Made by a program: the position numbers and the translations under genes. From Caryophanales bacterium UBA6380 (GTDB lineage: Bacteria > Bacillota_I > Bacilli_A > RFN20 > CAG-826), in contig DJQS01000013.1 in the NCBI GenBank assembly GCA_002438785.1, positions 104,150 through 168,149 on the forward strand: a DNA stretch of 64,000 nt. The letters run 5' to 3'. The notes beneath the pieces are model-generated. The model made no database searches and was not told the origin of the DNA. It saw only the letters and a list, made by a program, of their open reading frames with translations. Within the stretch, counting starts at the first letter, position 1; the number at the start of each line of letters is the position of its first letter. Shown here piece by piece: positions 42,862-52,204 of this stretch.

Positions 42862-44787
42862 TTATAAAGATTTAGGATCAACTAATAACTCTTTATTCTT
42901 AATTTCATTATTGAGTTTATTTACAAAATCGAGGAATGAAACATTAATCTGGTCATTTGTACCATATTTTCTATAAGTAACAGAATTATTAGCTAATTCC
43001 TTATCGCCAATAACTAATGTGTAAGGTATTTTTTTAATTATAGTGTTTCTTAATCGATAACCTAACTTCTCATTTGAATCATCTAGATTTACCCTAAATC
43101 CTAAATCGGTAAGTTGTTGGACTAATTTTTTAGCGTGCTCTAAATGATATTCATTATTTACAGGTAAAACTTCGATTTGAACAGGGGCTATCCAAAGAGG
43201 AAATGCTCCGGCAAAATGCTCAGTAATTATACCTAAAAATCTTTCAAAACTACCTAAAATAGCTCTATGTAACATAATAGGTCTAACTTTTTCACCATTA
43301 CTATCAATGTAAGTACAATTAAATCTTTCAGGTAAATTCATGTCAAGTTGAATAGTACCACATTGCCAAATTCTACCCATGCAATCCTTTAATTTAAAAT
43401 CAAGTTTTGGTCCATAGAAAGCACCATCACCAGGATTTATTTTAAAATCTTTACCGCTCGATTTACAAGCTTCGGCTAAAATCTTTTCAGATTCATCCCA
43501 AATTTTAATGTCTCCTATATAATCTTTTTCAGGTCTAGTTGATAAAACTATACTATAATCAAGTCCAAATATGCTATACATTTCATCATATAAATGTAGT
43601 AATTTTTGAATTTCACTTTGAAGTTGATCACGTCTACAGAATATGTGAGCATCATCTTGAGTGAAACATCTTACTCTAAATAAACCATTTAAAGCTCCAC
43701 TTGCTTCATGTCTATGAACTAAGCCTAATTCAGCATATCTTAATGGTAAATCACGATATGAATGTAGTTCATTGTTATAAACTAAAATTGCTCCAGGACA
43801 ATTCATTGGTTTTATAGCAAAATCTTTATCATCAATCTTTGTTGTGTACATATTTTCTTTATAGTGATCCCAATGTCCACTTGTTAGCCATAATTCTTTA
43901 GATAAAATAATTGGAGTTTTAATAATTTTGTAACCTTCACGATCGTGAATATTATTCCACCAATTTTCAATTTGACGTCTAAGCATAAGCCCATTAGGTA
44001 AATAAAAAGGGAAACCTGGGCCAAATTCACTAAACATAAAAAGACCTAAATCCTTACCTATTTTACGGTGATCTCTCTTTTTAGCTTCTTCCTTCATATG
44101 TTCGTATTCTTTTAAGGCTTCATCACTAAAGAAACTTGCACCATAAATACGCGTTAATTGTTTGTTTTTACTATCGCCTCTCCAATATGCTCCAGCAATG
44201 GATTCTAGTTTAAAATGTTTAATAAAACCAGTACTAGGAACATGAGGTCCTAAGCATAAATCAACAAAATCACCTTGTTTATAAATAGATATAGCTCCGT
44301 CATTTAATTCATTGATAAGTTCAACTTTGTATGGATTATTTTTAAATAACTCTAAAGCATCTTTTTTTGAAACATCTTCGCGAGTTATATAATAATTCTT
44401 CTTGGATAATTCCTTCATTAATTTTTCTAATTTAGGTAAATCTTGTTCTGTTAAAATGTCTTTACCAAAATCTACATCATAATAAAATCCATCTTCAATT
44501 GAAGGACCAATAGCTAAATGTGCATTTGGATATAATTCCATTATCGCCATTGCTAAAAGATGACTAGTACTATGATTTAAAATATCTTTAGCTTCTTCAC
44601 CATCTTTAGTAATAATTTCAAACTTGCCACCTTCACTTATTGAATGATATAAATCAAATAACTTATTATTTAATTTATAAGCTATGGCTTCTTTTGCTAA
44701 TGAATTTGAAATTGATAATGCAACATCATGTCCATTTTTATTAGTATCTACTTTGATAGTCTTTCCGTCTTTTAAAATTAATTCCAT
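42862..44787 (-). CDS. thrS: Threonyl-tRNA synthetase
   Basis: 641 residues, full length. It has the N-terminal TGS domain (residues 1-60), the editing domain with H-S-T-S-H-L-L-A near 72 and the Cys/His set (D-L-C-L-G-P-H), and the class II catalytic core (M-N-C-P-G-A, the R-Y-A-E-L-G motif 2 region with R-C-F-T-Q-D-D-A-H), followed by the anticodon-binding domain. It charges tRNA-Thr and removes mischarged Ser. GGAG eight bases upstream is the ribosome site. Expression is controlled by the T-box leader directly before it. Confidence 0.97.
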   Translation of the reverse strand: MELILKDGKTIKVDTNKNGHDVALSISNSLAKEAIAYKLNNKLFDLYHSISEGGKFEIITKDGEEAKDILNHSTSHLLAMAIMELYPNAHLAIGPSIEDGFYYDVDFGKDILTEQDLPKLEKLMKELSKKNYYITREDVSKKDALELFKNNPYKVELINELNDGAISIYKQGDFVDLCLGPHVPSTGFIKHFKLESIAGAYWRGDSKNKQLTRIYGASFFSDEALKEYEHMKEEAKKRDHRKIGKDLGLFMFSEFGPGFPFYLPNGLMLRRQIENWWNNIHDREGYKIIKTPIILSKELWLTSGHWDHYKENMYTTKIDDKDFAIKPMNCPGAILVYNNELHSYRDLPLRYAELGLVHRHEASGALNGLFRVRCFTQDDAHIFCRRDQLQSEIQKLLHLYDEMYSIFGLDYSIVLSTRPEKDYIGDIKIWDESEKILAEACKSSGKDFKINPGDGAFYGPKLDFKLKDCMGRIWQCGTIQLDMNLPERFNCTYIDSNGEKVRPIMLHRAILGSFERFLGIITEHFAGAFPLWIAPVQIEVLPVNNEYHLEHAKKLVQQLTDLGFRVNLDDSNEKLGYRLRNTIIKKIPYTLVIGDKELANNSVTYRKYGTNDQINVSFLDFVNKLNNEIKNKELLVDPKSL

Positions 44788-44810
44788 AAATATTTCTCCT
44801 TTATTTAATA

Positions 44811-45040
44811 AAAAAGTCCTTAGATAAAAATTATCTAAGGACGCTTATTACGCGGTACCACCTTAGTTATAGTATTAAATTTAATAATACTATCACTTAA
44901 TTTCGATTATTTACGTATAATCAACGTAGAGTTACCTCTAATGCTCCAAAGTGGTATTAATAGTTAATCATAATAGAAAATTTCACCATTTTTTTCTACT
45001 CGCTAATAAGATCTAACTATTAACATGTCTTCTTCATAGC
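44811..45040 (-). ncRNA. T-box riboswitch leader of thrS
   Basis: On the minus strand the conserved T-box A-A-G-G-T-G-G-T-A-C-C-G-C-G lies at plus 44851-44864. It is followed by a terminator of 12-bp arms (GTCCTTAGATAA, plus 44831-44842 and 44816-44827) and a T-run. Upstream, a ten-pair stem TTAATAGTTA/TAACTATTAA and an inner TAGAAAA/TTTTCTA stem form stem I. An ACC Thr codon at plus 44953-44955 is a candidate specifier, with ACT next to it as the alternative. Uncharged tRNA-Thr would stabilise the antiterminator and allow thrS transcription. Confidence 0.92.
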
Positions 45041-45046
45041 GTATTT

Positions 45047-45075
45047 AATATATATCTAGAAAATCAATTTGTAAA
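45047..45075 (-). promoter_or_regulatory. Promoter of the thrS T-box transcript
   Basis: Minus strand: TTTACA (plus 45070-45075), 17 bp, TATATT (plus 45047-45052). It starts transcription a few bases before stem I and lies just past the end of pyk. Confidence 0.6.
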
Positions 45076-45081
45076 TATTTT

Positions 45082-46530
45082 TTATAATTCTCTTTCTTTA
45101 GGTATAGTAATAATTCTCATAAAATTAGTTTTACCAGAACCAGTTGGAGTTCCACCACTAACTACAATAACATCACCAGGTTTAAGGCCAATTTTTTTAG
45201 CATAAAATATTGCAACACATTCCATATCTTCGATAAAATCAGGCATTTTTGTATCAATTAAGATACTATAAATACCCCAATAAAGCGCATTTTGTCTAGC
45301 AGTTTCTTTTTTATTTGTTATAGATAAAATTGGACAACAAGGTCTAGCTTTTGAAATTCTTCTAGAACTATTTCCACTCTCGGTATAACTTACTATTAAT
45401 TTTGCACTTATTAATTTTGCTGTATTAGCAATACTATTTGCCAAGGCATCATTATTATCTTTATTTGAAGTATCATAAGCTTCTTTTGCTAAAGTTTCAT
45501 AATCAAGTTCACTTTCAATTGCTCTAGAAATCTTAGCTTGAGCTAAAACAGCTTCAGCTGGATATTCTCCACTAGCACTTTCAGCACTAAGCATTACACA
45601 ATCAGTTGATTCATCAACTGCTGTAGCAACATCACTTACTTCAGCTCTAGTAGGAGTAGGGGAATGAGTCATGCTATCTAACATTTGGGTTGCAGTGATA
45701 ACTGGTTTGCCTTTTTGTCTACATTCTCTAATAAGTCTTCTTTGTACTAAAGGAACTTCTTCAAAAGGAACTTCAACACCTAAATCACCTCTAGCAACCA
45801 TGATTGAATCACTAGCATCAATAATTTCATCTAGGCAATCCATTGCTTCACAGTTTTCGATTTTAGAAATTATTTTTATTTGAGGATGGCCGTGTTCAAC
45901 AAGTATTTTACGAATATCTTCGACATCTTTTTTATTTCTGACAAAACTTGCTGCTATAAAATCAACATCGTGTTCACAACCCCAAATCAAATCTTGTTCA
46001 TCCTTATCACTAATGAATTTCATTGAAAGTCTAGCACCAGTACAATTAACGCCTTTTTTACTTGCCAATTCATGGTCATTTTGAGCAACTGTAATAATTT
46101 CTTTATTAATTTCATCCTTGCCAGTAACTAATAAATCCAATTTACCATCATCAATTTTTATATGATTTCCAATAGAAACATCATTATATAAATCTGGAAA
46201 ATTAACACTAATTTTAGAAGGAGTGCCCAAAACCTCTTTCATAGAGATTCTTAAAGTTGAATCTTTAGTAATTTGAATTAAATTGTTCTCCATATTATGA
46301 CAGCGAATTTCAGGGCCTTTAGTATCGAGAATGATTGGAATATAAATTCCATCTTTTTCAAAAGAACGAATAGTTTTTAATTTTCCAAGATGTTCTTCAT
46401 AATCACCATGAGAAAAATTAAGTCTAGCTAAATTCATACCATTTTGTATAAGTTTAGTTAACATTTCTTTACTTGAACTAGCAGGACCAATTGTACAAAC
46501 AATTTTTGTTTTTTTATTAATATTAATCAT
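45082..46530 (-). CDS. pyk: Pyruvate kinase
   Basis: 482 residues. It makes pyruvate and ATP from PEP and ADP. Motifs: K-I-V-C-T-I-G-P-A-S near the start, L-N-F-S-H-G, D-T-K-G-P-E-I-R, the active-site signature I-S-K-I-E-N-C-E-A, and M-V-A-R-G-D-L-G-V-E; the C-terminal allosteric domain ends in S-G-G-T-P-T-G. It lacks the extra PEP-utiliser-like domain that follows in Bacillus and Geobacillus. AGAGGAAAG provides the ribosome site. It follows pfkA by 14 bases, an operon of the two classic control steps of glycolysis. Confidence 0.96.
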   Translation of the reverse strand: MININKKTKIVCTIGPASSSKEMLTKLIQNGMNLARLNFSHGDYEEHLGKLKTIRSFEKDGIYIPIILDTKGPEIRCHNMENNLIQITKDSTLRISMKEVLGTPSKISVNFPDLYNDVSIGNHIKIDDGKLDLLVTGKDEINKEIITVAQNDHELASKKGVNCTGARLSMKFISDKDEQDLIWGCEHDVDFIAASFVRNKKDVEDIRKILVEHGHPQIKIISKIENCEAMDCLDEIIDASDSIMVARGDLGVEVPFEEVPLVQRRLIRECRQKGKPVITATQMLDSMTHSPTPTRAEVSDVATAVDESTDCVMLSAESASGEYPAEAVLAQAKISRAIESELDYETLAKEAYDTSNKDNNDALANSIANTAKLISAKLIVSYTESGNSSRRISKARPCCPILSITNKKETARQNALYWGIYSILIDTKMPDFIEDMECVAIFYAKKIGLKPGDVIVVSGGTPTGSGKTNFMRIITIPKEREL

Positions 46531-46544
46531 AACTTTCCTCTTAA

Positions 46545-47504
46545 TTATTTAATTAAATCATGAACATGATAAAAGTCTTCATGTTTATTACGAGGCAACT
46601 TCAATGCATCATATATATCTGTGTAAACGAGTTTTGTGCCATCAGTGCCAATACAAACACCACCAATTCCTTCGTCTAAAAGTTCAACAGCATAAGAACC
46701 CATACGAATAGAATTAACTCTTTCCATAGCAGTAGGAGTGCCACCTCTTTGAATATGACCTAGTACTGTTTCTCTTGTATCAAATCCAACTTCATTCATA
46801 ATACGATCAGCAAGAGCTTTTGTATCAAGTAATTTTTCAGCTACTAAAATCAAAACATGATCAGGATTAGTTTTTTTAAGTTCCTTTAATTCAGAAATCA
46901 TTTTGTCGATATTTACATCACTATCGCAAGTCAAGATATAGTTTGCACCAGTTGCAATTCCGGCAAATAATGTTAAATCTGGGCATTTATTTCCCATAAT
47001 TTCAACAACAGCACAACGATTATGACTGCTTGATGTGTCAACTATTTTATCAACTGCTTCAACTACAGTATTTAAGGCAGTATCAAATCCAATAGTAATT
47101 TCACTACTTGCTATATCATTATCAATAGTGCCTGGTAATCCAATGCAATTGATACCTTTTTCTGTTAATTTTTTAGCACCCATGTATGAGCCATCTCCAC
47201 CAATAACAATCAAAGCCTCAATTCCGTGTTTTTTTAAAGTTTCAATAGCTTGATACTGTACCTTGTCCTCTTTAAACTCTGGAAGGCGCGCAGTTTTAAT
47301 TGCTGTCCCCCCTCTATTTAATAAAGTATCAGCAAAATTTTTATCTAATTTGACAATCTTATCTTCAATTAAGCCTTTATACCCATTATAAATTGCATAT
47401 ATTTCTTTATTTAACTTAAAGCAAGTTCTAATTGCTCCGAATAATGCATCATTCATTCCAGGAGCATCACCACCACTAGTTAAAATTCCAATTTTTTTAA
47501 CCAT
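46545..47504 (-). CDS. pfkA: 6-phosphofructokinase, ATP type
   Basis: 319 residues, the standard bacterial length. It phosphorylates fructose-6-phosphate. The ATP loop G-G-D-A-P-G-M-N is at about 11-18, G-G-D-G-S-Y-M-G at about 102-109 has Gly at the position that marks ATP (not pyrophosphate) use, and the P-G-T-I-D-N-D-I catalytic loop with Asp follows. GGAGG precedes the start, and a TATAAT (plus 47524-47529) lies 20 bases upstream on the minus strand. It is divergent from gmk. Confidence 0.96.
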   Translation of the reverse strand: MVKKIGILTSGGDAPGMNDALFGAIRTCFKLNKEIYAIYNGYKGLIEDKIVKLDKNFADTLLNRGGTAIKTARLPEFKEDKVQYQAIETLKKHGIEALIVIGGDGSYMGAKKLTEKGINCIGLPGTIDNDIASSEITIGFDTALNTVVEAVDKIVDTSSSHNRCAVVEIMGNKCPDLTLFAGIATGANYILTCDSDVNIDKMISELKELKKTNPDHVLILVAEKLLDTKALADRIMNEVGFDTRETVLGHIQRGGTPTAMERVNSIRMGSYAVELLDEGIGGVCIGTDGTKLVYTDIYDALKLPRNKHEDFYHVHDLIK

Positions 47505-47622
47505 ACCAATTCCTCCATTTAATATTATATAACAAAGTTATATAAGTATTCTATTAATTAATAATTAAATTTTGAATATCAATTAAAAAAGTAAAATGTC
47601 AAGGCATAAGTAATAAAAATAA

Positions 47623-47651
47623 TTGCAAGTGAATTAATAATTCAATATAAT
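47623..47651 (+). promoter_or_regulatory. Promoter of gmk (leaderless or nearly so)
   Basis: TTGCAA (47623-47628), exactly 17 bp, TATAAT (47646-47651), then eight bases to ATG 47660. Transcription would begin at or two bases before the start codon; there is no Shine-Dalgarno sequence. Confidence 0.65.
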
Positions 47652-47659
47652 TTTTTAAT

Positions 47660-48232
47660 ATGAATAAGGGATTATTAATTATTTTAAGTGGTCCTAGCGG
47701 AGTTGGTAAGGGCACTGTTGTAAAAGAATTAATGAAAGATAAGACTTTAAATTTATCTTATTCTATTTCTATGACTACACGAGCTCCTAGAAATGGGGAA
47801 GTTGATGGTCGCGAATATTTCTTTATATCAAAAGAAGGCTTTGAGAAAAAAATTGAACAGGGTGAATTATTAGAATTTGCTGAATTTGTAAATAATTATT
47901 ATGGTACTCCTAAGGCATATGTTGAACAAATGCTAGATAGTGGTCACAATATTCTTCTTGAAATTGAAACCAAAGGCGCTCAACAAGTCATGGAAAAAAT
48001 GAAAGGAAATAATGTTATTTCTATTTTCTTATTACCGCCTTCTTTATATGATTTGGAATCACGCATTAGAAATAGAAAAACTGAATCAGATGAAGTCATT
48101 AAAGAAAGATTAGATAAGGCAAATAAAGAGTTACAACTTAAATCGCTTTATGATTATAATGTCATTAACGATGTTCCGCTACTTGCTGCAAAAAAAATAG
48201 CAGACATTATAAGAAATCATTTAGTTAAGTAA
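47660..48232 (+). CDS. gmk: Guanylate kinase
   Basis: 190 residues. It phosphorylates GMP to GDP. P-loop G-P-S-G-V-G-K-G near residue 11; GMP-binding R-A-P-R-N-G-E-V-D-G-R-E-Y and E-F-A-E-F-V-N-N-Y-Y-G-T segments; the C-terminal lid has S-R-I-R-N-R. It opens the conserved gmk-priA string, but rpoZ and coaBC, which usually stand between them, are missing, and priA starts directly after the stop. Confidence 0.96.
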   Translation: MNKGLLIILSGPSGVGKGTVVKELMKDKTLNLSYSISMTTRAPRNGEVDGREYFFISKEGFEKKIEQGELLEFAEFVNNYYGTPKAYVEQMLDSGHNILLEIETKGAQQVMEKMKGNNVISIFLLPPSLYDLESRIRNRKTESDEVIKERLDKANKELQLKSLYDYNVINDVPLLAAKKIADIIRNHLVK

Positions 48233-50419
48233 ATGTATTTATTAAAAATATTAGCAGAATACAATTTATACGCGCTAAACTCACCATTTTATTATTGCTC
48301 TGATGAGAAAATTGATGTTGGGACAAGAGTCTATATTAATTTTAATGAAAATGAAATTCTTGGATTTGTTATAGAGAGTGCTTTTAAAGAAGAGGACATA
48401 AAACAATTATCATTAGAACTTGGATATGATTTAAAATATATTACTAAAAAAATAGATGATGAACCAATTATTAATGAAGAACTTTTTCAATTATCAAACT
48501 TATTATCGAAAAGGTACTTTTATCCACTTATTGGTGTTTTACAAACTATTTTGCCTAAAACATTAAGGCCAAAAAAAGAAAGTTGTAGATCTAAGATATC
48601 TTATGATGTTTATTATAAAATTAATCGTAATAATAAATTCGATTTGAGCAAATTAACCAATAATGAAAGAAAAATTATTTTAAAATTTAAAAATTGCGAT
48701 GAAATTCCTAAGAAAAATTTATGTCAATCAAAAAGTTTAAAATCGCTATTAGATAATAATATTATATATTTATTTAAAACTGAAAAATATCGCTTAAAAC
48801 TCGAAAAAATTTATGATTATGAAAAAGTTATTAATTTAACTGACGAACAGCAAAGAGCTTTAGATGAGTATGAAAATAGTAATTATTTAGTATATTTATT
48901 GTATGGCGTTACTGGTAGTGGGAAGACCGAAGTATATATAAAAATAATAGAGAAAGCTTTAGAAAGTGGTAAAACCGCGCTTATTTTAGTTCCAGAAATT
49001 GCTTTAACTCCATTAATGATTTCAAGAATTTTAAGTTACTTTTGCGTTGATATTGCGGTCTTGCATTCATCTTTAACGGAAAGTGAATTATATGATGAAT
49101 ACCGCAAAATTAAACAAGGAAAAGCTAAAATAGTTATTGGAACTCGAAGCGCAATTTTTGCACCTTTAACTAACATTGGAATAATCATTATTGATGAAGA
49201 GCATAGCGATACATATAAAGAAAATAATACATTATGTTATGATGCTAGAGATGTTGCTTTTATTAGGGCAAGTTATTATAAGTGTAAAGTTATATTAGGT
49301 AGTGCTACTCCGTCAATTGAAAGTATGTCTAAAGCTAAAAGCGATGTTTATAAATTACTTTGCCTTAGTAATAGGTATAATAATATGCAATTAGCTAAAA
49401 TTATAACCATAGATAGAAAAAAGTTTGATAATTTTTCATCCATAAGTCAGATTTTCTCTTTAAGGGTCATTCAAGAAATTAAATTACGATTAATGTTGAA
49501 TGAACAAACAATTATATTTATTAATACAAAAGGTTATGGAAGAAGTGTCTATTGCAGGGAATGTGGCTATGTTTTTAAATGCCCTCATTGTGATGTTAAT
49601 CTCACTTATTATAAAGAAGATAATACGTTACGTTGTTCCCATTGTGGTTATAAAATTAAAAAACCTAAAAAATGTCCTAAGTGTAATTCCCCATATATTT
49701 CTTTTATGGATTTTGGAATTCAAAAAGTTGAAGAAGATTTTAAAAGAATATTTAACGTCCCCTATTTAGTATTAGATGGTGATAGAACTCCAAAAAGCTT
49801 GCAGATTACAGATGTTTTAAATAAATTTAGTAAAAAGGAATCACTTGTTTTAATAGGAACACAAATTGTATCTAAAGGTCATGATTTTGGGGATGTCACT
49901 TTAGTTGTAGTTATAAATGCTGACTCTCTACTTAGTATTCCAACTTATAGAGCAAGCGAAAATGCATTTGATTTAATAACTCAAACAATAGGTCGCAGTG
50001 GAAGATCAAATAAAGAAGGTATAGCAATTATTCAAACTAGTTTTGCAAATAATTATGCTATAAAATATGCTATCGAATCTGATTATATCGATTTTTATAA
50101 AGCAGAAATTCAAAAAAGACAATTATTAAAAAACCCTCCCTTTTATAAAATAATTGGAATTGAAGTTATCTCAAAAAATCCTGAATTATCGTATAATACT
50201 TGTTTAGATATTAGAAATTATTTCTTAGTTTTAAAATTAGATATAATCTTAAATGATGTGACATATCCTTACTGGTTTAAAGGAAATTATAAAGCAATAT
50301 TATATTTAAAATGTAAAAAAATTTCTAATATTCAAGATGATTTATTAGATTTAATAAATATTTATAATAAAAAAACTAAAGTGAAAATAAAAATAAATGT
50401 AAATCCTATCGACTACTAA
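48233..50419 (+). CDS. priA: Primosomal replication restart helicase PriA
   Basis: 728 residues. The N-terminal DNA-binding domain is followed by a superfamily 2 helicase: Walker A G-V-T-G-S-G-K-T-E-V-Y, D-E-E-H box, G-S-A-T-P-S motif III. Between the helicase lobes eight Cys form two zinc sites (C-R-E-C, C-P-H-C, C-S-H-C, C-P-K-C). It reloads the replisome at stalled forks. The ATG immediately follows the gmk TAA with no ribosome site of its own, implying coupling. In most relatives fmt follows; here a DUF1904-like gene does. Confidence 0.95.
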   Translation: MYLLKILAEYNLYALNSPFYYCSDEKIDVGTRVYINFNENEILGFVIESAFKEEDIKQLSLELGYDLKYITKKIDDEPIINEELFQLSNLLSKRYFYPLIGVLQTILPKTLRPKKESCRSKISYDVYYKINRNNKFDLSKLTNNERKIILKFKNCDEIPKKNLCQSKSLKSLLDNNIIYLFKTEKYRLKLEKIYDYEKVINLTDEQQRALDEYENSNYLVYLLYGVTGSGKTEVYIKIIEKALESGKTALILVPEIALTPLMISRILSYFCVDIAVLHSSLTESELYDEYRKIKQGKAKIVIGTRSAIFAPLTNIGIIIIDEEHSDTYKENNTLCYDARDVAFIRASYYKCKVILGSATPSIESMSKAKSDVYKLLCLSNRYNNMQLAKIITIDRKKFDNFSSISQIFSLRVIQEIKLRLMLNEQTIIFINTKGYGRSVYCRECGYVFKCPHCDVNLTYYKEDNTLRCSHCGYKIKKPKKCPKCNSPYISFMDFGIQKVEEDFKRIFNVPYLVLDGDRTPKSLQITDVLNKFSKKESLVLIGTQIVSKGHDFGDVTLVVVINADSLLSIPTYRASENAFDLITQTIGRSGRSNKEGIAIIQTSFANNYAIKYAIESDYIDFYKAEIQKRQLLKNPPFYKIIGIEVISKNPELSYNTCLDIRNYFLVLKLDIILNDVTYPYWFKGNYKAILYLKCKKISNIQDDLLDLINIYNKKTKVKIKINVNPIDY

Positions 50420-50433
50420 TTGAAAAATAATTA

Positions 50434-50454
50434 TTAATAATCTAAGATTATTAA
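50434..50454. repeat. Inverted repeat before the DUF1904-like gene
   Basis: TTAATAATC, TAA loop, GATTATTAA: a perfect nine-pair hairpin five bases before the GAGG ribosome site. It could be an operator, a processing site or an mRNA-stability element; there is no T-tract, so it is not a normal terminator. Confidence 0.4.
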
Positions 50455-50469
50455 CATAGAGGTAAAAAA

Positions 50470-50931
50470 ATGATAACGATTTCTATTTTTGGTTTAGATC
50501 CATATATGGTAAGAGGGGTTAGCAAAGATATTACACCTAAACTTGCTGATATTTATGAAACAAGCAAAGATAATATTAACTTTTTTTGTCCTGAATGTTT
50601 ATTTATTCATGATGGTGTAGAGCAAAATACTTGGAATATATTAGTGAAGGTTGATGCTCCTATGAAGGTAAAAGTTATGGAGAAAGAAGCTTGCAAGATT
50701 CTCCATCAATTTTTGAAAGATGCTTGTATAAATATGGAGATTCAATTTTATTATTTTTCGCAAGACAATTACTACGAATACATAGATAAAACTCATCCAC
50801 GTTTTATGACTGAAGAAAATCTGGTTTATGAAGAAGATGATTATGAAGATGATGAAGATAACTCTGTTGAGCCTTATTTAGGAAATGTTTTCGAAGGCTT
50901 TGAAGATAAATTAAAAGGGAAAGGGAAATAA
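50470..50931 (+). CDS. DUF1904-like protein with acidic tail
   Basis: 153 residues. The first 110 resemble the small DUF1904 family, which is related in fold to tautomerases: V-R-G-V-S-K-D-I early on, then C-L-F-I-H-D-G-V-E in the middle and F-Y-Y-F-S-Q-D-N-Y-Y-E near the end of the domain. The usual catalytic Pro1 of tautomerases is absent (the chain begins M-I-T-I). The last 35 residues are very acidic (D-D-Y-E-D-D-E-D) and close with Lys/Gly. Function unknown. It occupies the fmt position between priA and rsmB, separated from the next gene by one base. Confidence 0.65.
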   Translation: MITISIFGLDPYMVRGVSKDITPKLADIYETSKDNINFFCPECLFIHDGVEQNTWNILVKVDAPMKVKVMEKEACKILHQFLKDACINMEIQFYYFSQDNYYEYIDKTHPRFMTEENLVYEEDDYEDDEDNSVEPYLGNVFEGFEDKLKGKGK

Positions 50932-50932
50932 A

Positions 50933-52204
50933 ATGAATTATTTTGAAATTTGTGAAGATGTTTTAACAACAGTTATTAATCAAAAAGAAGATTATTACTC
51001 ATTGATTAATAAAAAAAGTAATAAAGAAAAATTAGATGAAAAAGATAAGAGAAATTGTTTAAATTTAGTAGGTTCTTTTTTAAGAAATTATTATTTTATT
51101 AAAAAAGTTGAAGAATTTGTTTTTAATAAGGTGGATTTTGATTTACTTTTAGCTTCTGGATTATATTATGTTAACAATGCTTTTGTAAAAGCAATAAGCG
51201 AAAAGGAAGCACTAGATTATTTAAAAGGCTTTTTAGAGAAAAAGAATTCTTCATTAAGTGATGATCAAACTCTTGTTTTACAAGGAATATGTCAAGATAA
51301 GAAAAATTATGCATTTCCTTCTACCTTTTTAAGAAGAGGAAGTTTTACTTATTTCAGTATGAAGTTTAACTTACCAGAATGGTTTATAAAAATGATTATT
51401 AAAAGTTATGGTAATGAAAATGGACTTTCATCTTGCAGATTGATATCGAGAGTTCCTGAACAAGCTTTATGTTTAAATACTTTAAAGGAATTGAAAGATG
51501 ATGATAAAAAGATGCTAGATAGTTTCAAACTTTTAGAAGATGGAACTTATGTCTATAAAGAAAAAGGCAGTTTTAGAAAATCAGCTTTAGTTAAAGATAA
51601 ATTTCTTTTACCTATACAACATGCATATTTGGATTTATTAAAAGAACTTCCTGAGTTAAATCATTCAAGTTATACGGTTTATCTTGGAAATAGAAATTTT
51701 ATTTATATGCCAATTGTTGCTAAATATTTAAAAAATAATAATCAAGCAACAATCATTGCAAACGCATTGAAAGACAACTATGAATTATTAAATATTAAAA
51801 AAGTTTATAATTTGAAAAATTTATACTTCAACGAAGCTTCTGCGGATAGTTTGGATTCATTAATTTCTAAAAAGCAAGATTTATTTGTTTTACTTAGTAG
51901 AAGTAGCGAATTTGATAAGCTAAGAAATAGCCCTGATTATTCTGTTATCTTTAATCAAAATAATTTAGATGAATTTATTAATAACGAAGAAAAGAGTATT
52001 GATAATTGCTCAAAATTCGTTGCTGATAATGGCTTATTAGTTTATTGTGTTGATACTTTAGGACTAAAAGAAACAACAAATATTGTTGCTAAATTTTTAG
52101 AAAACCATGCAGAATTCGAATTAATTAAAGAAAAACAATATTTGCCTGCTGAGAATAATTCAATTTTTTATTACGCTATTTTAAGAAAGAAAGAAAATGA
52201 TTAA
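50933..52204 (+). CDS. Degenerate RsmB-like protein (16S rRNA m5C methyltransferase fold, probably inactive)
   Basis: 423 residues. Position (between priA and rlmN) and layout match RsmB: an N-terminal NusB-like helical domain, then L-P-E-W-F-I-K-M-I-I-K-S-Y-G, the usual bridge, and a C-terminal methyltransferase-like part. But the SAM loop (usually D-A-C-A-A-P-G-G-K-T) reads V-Y-L-G-N-R-N-F, the P-C-S-G catalytic Cys motif is missing, and Y-S-T-C-T near the end reads Y-C-V-D-T. The flanking L-L-V-Y and A-K-F-L-E-N-H-A-E-F are kept. The reading frame is intact, so it is a maintained pseudoenzyme, not a fresh pseudogene. It overlaps rlmN by eight bases. Confidence 0.75.
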   Translation: MNYFEICEDVLTTVINQKEDYYSLINKKSNKEKLDEKDKRNCLNLVGSFLRNYYFIKKVEEFVFNKVDFDLLLASGLYYVNNAFVKAISEKEALDYLKGFLEKKNSSLSDDQTLVLQGICQDKKNYAFPSTFLRRGSFTYFSMKFNLPEWFIKMIIKSYGNENGLSSCRLISRVPEQALCLNTLKELKDDDKKMLDSFKLLEDGTYVYKEKGSFRKSALVKDKFLLPIQHAYLDLLKELPELNHSSYTVYLGNRNFIYMPIVAKYLKNNNQATIIANALKDNYELLNIKKVYNLKNLYFNEASADSLDSLISKKQDLFVLLSRSSEFDKLRNSPDYSVIFNQNNLDEFINNEEKSIDNCSKFVADNGLLVYCVDTLGLKETTNIVAKFLENHAEFELIKEKQYLPAENNSIFYYAILRKKEND

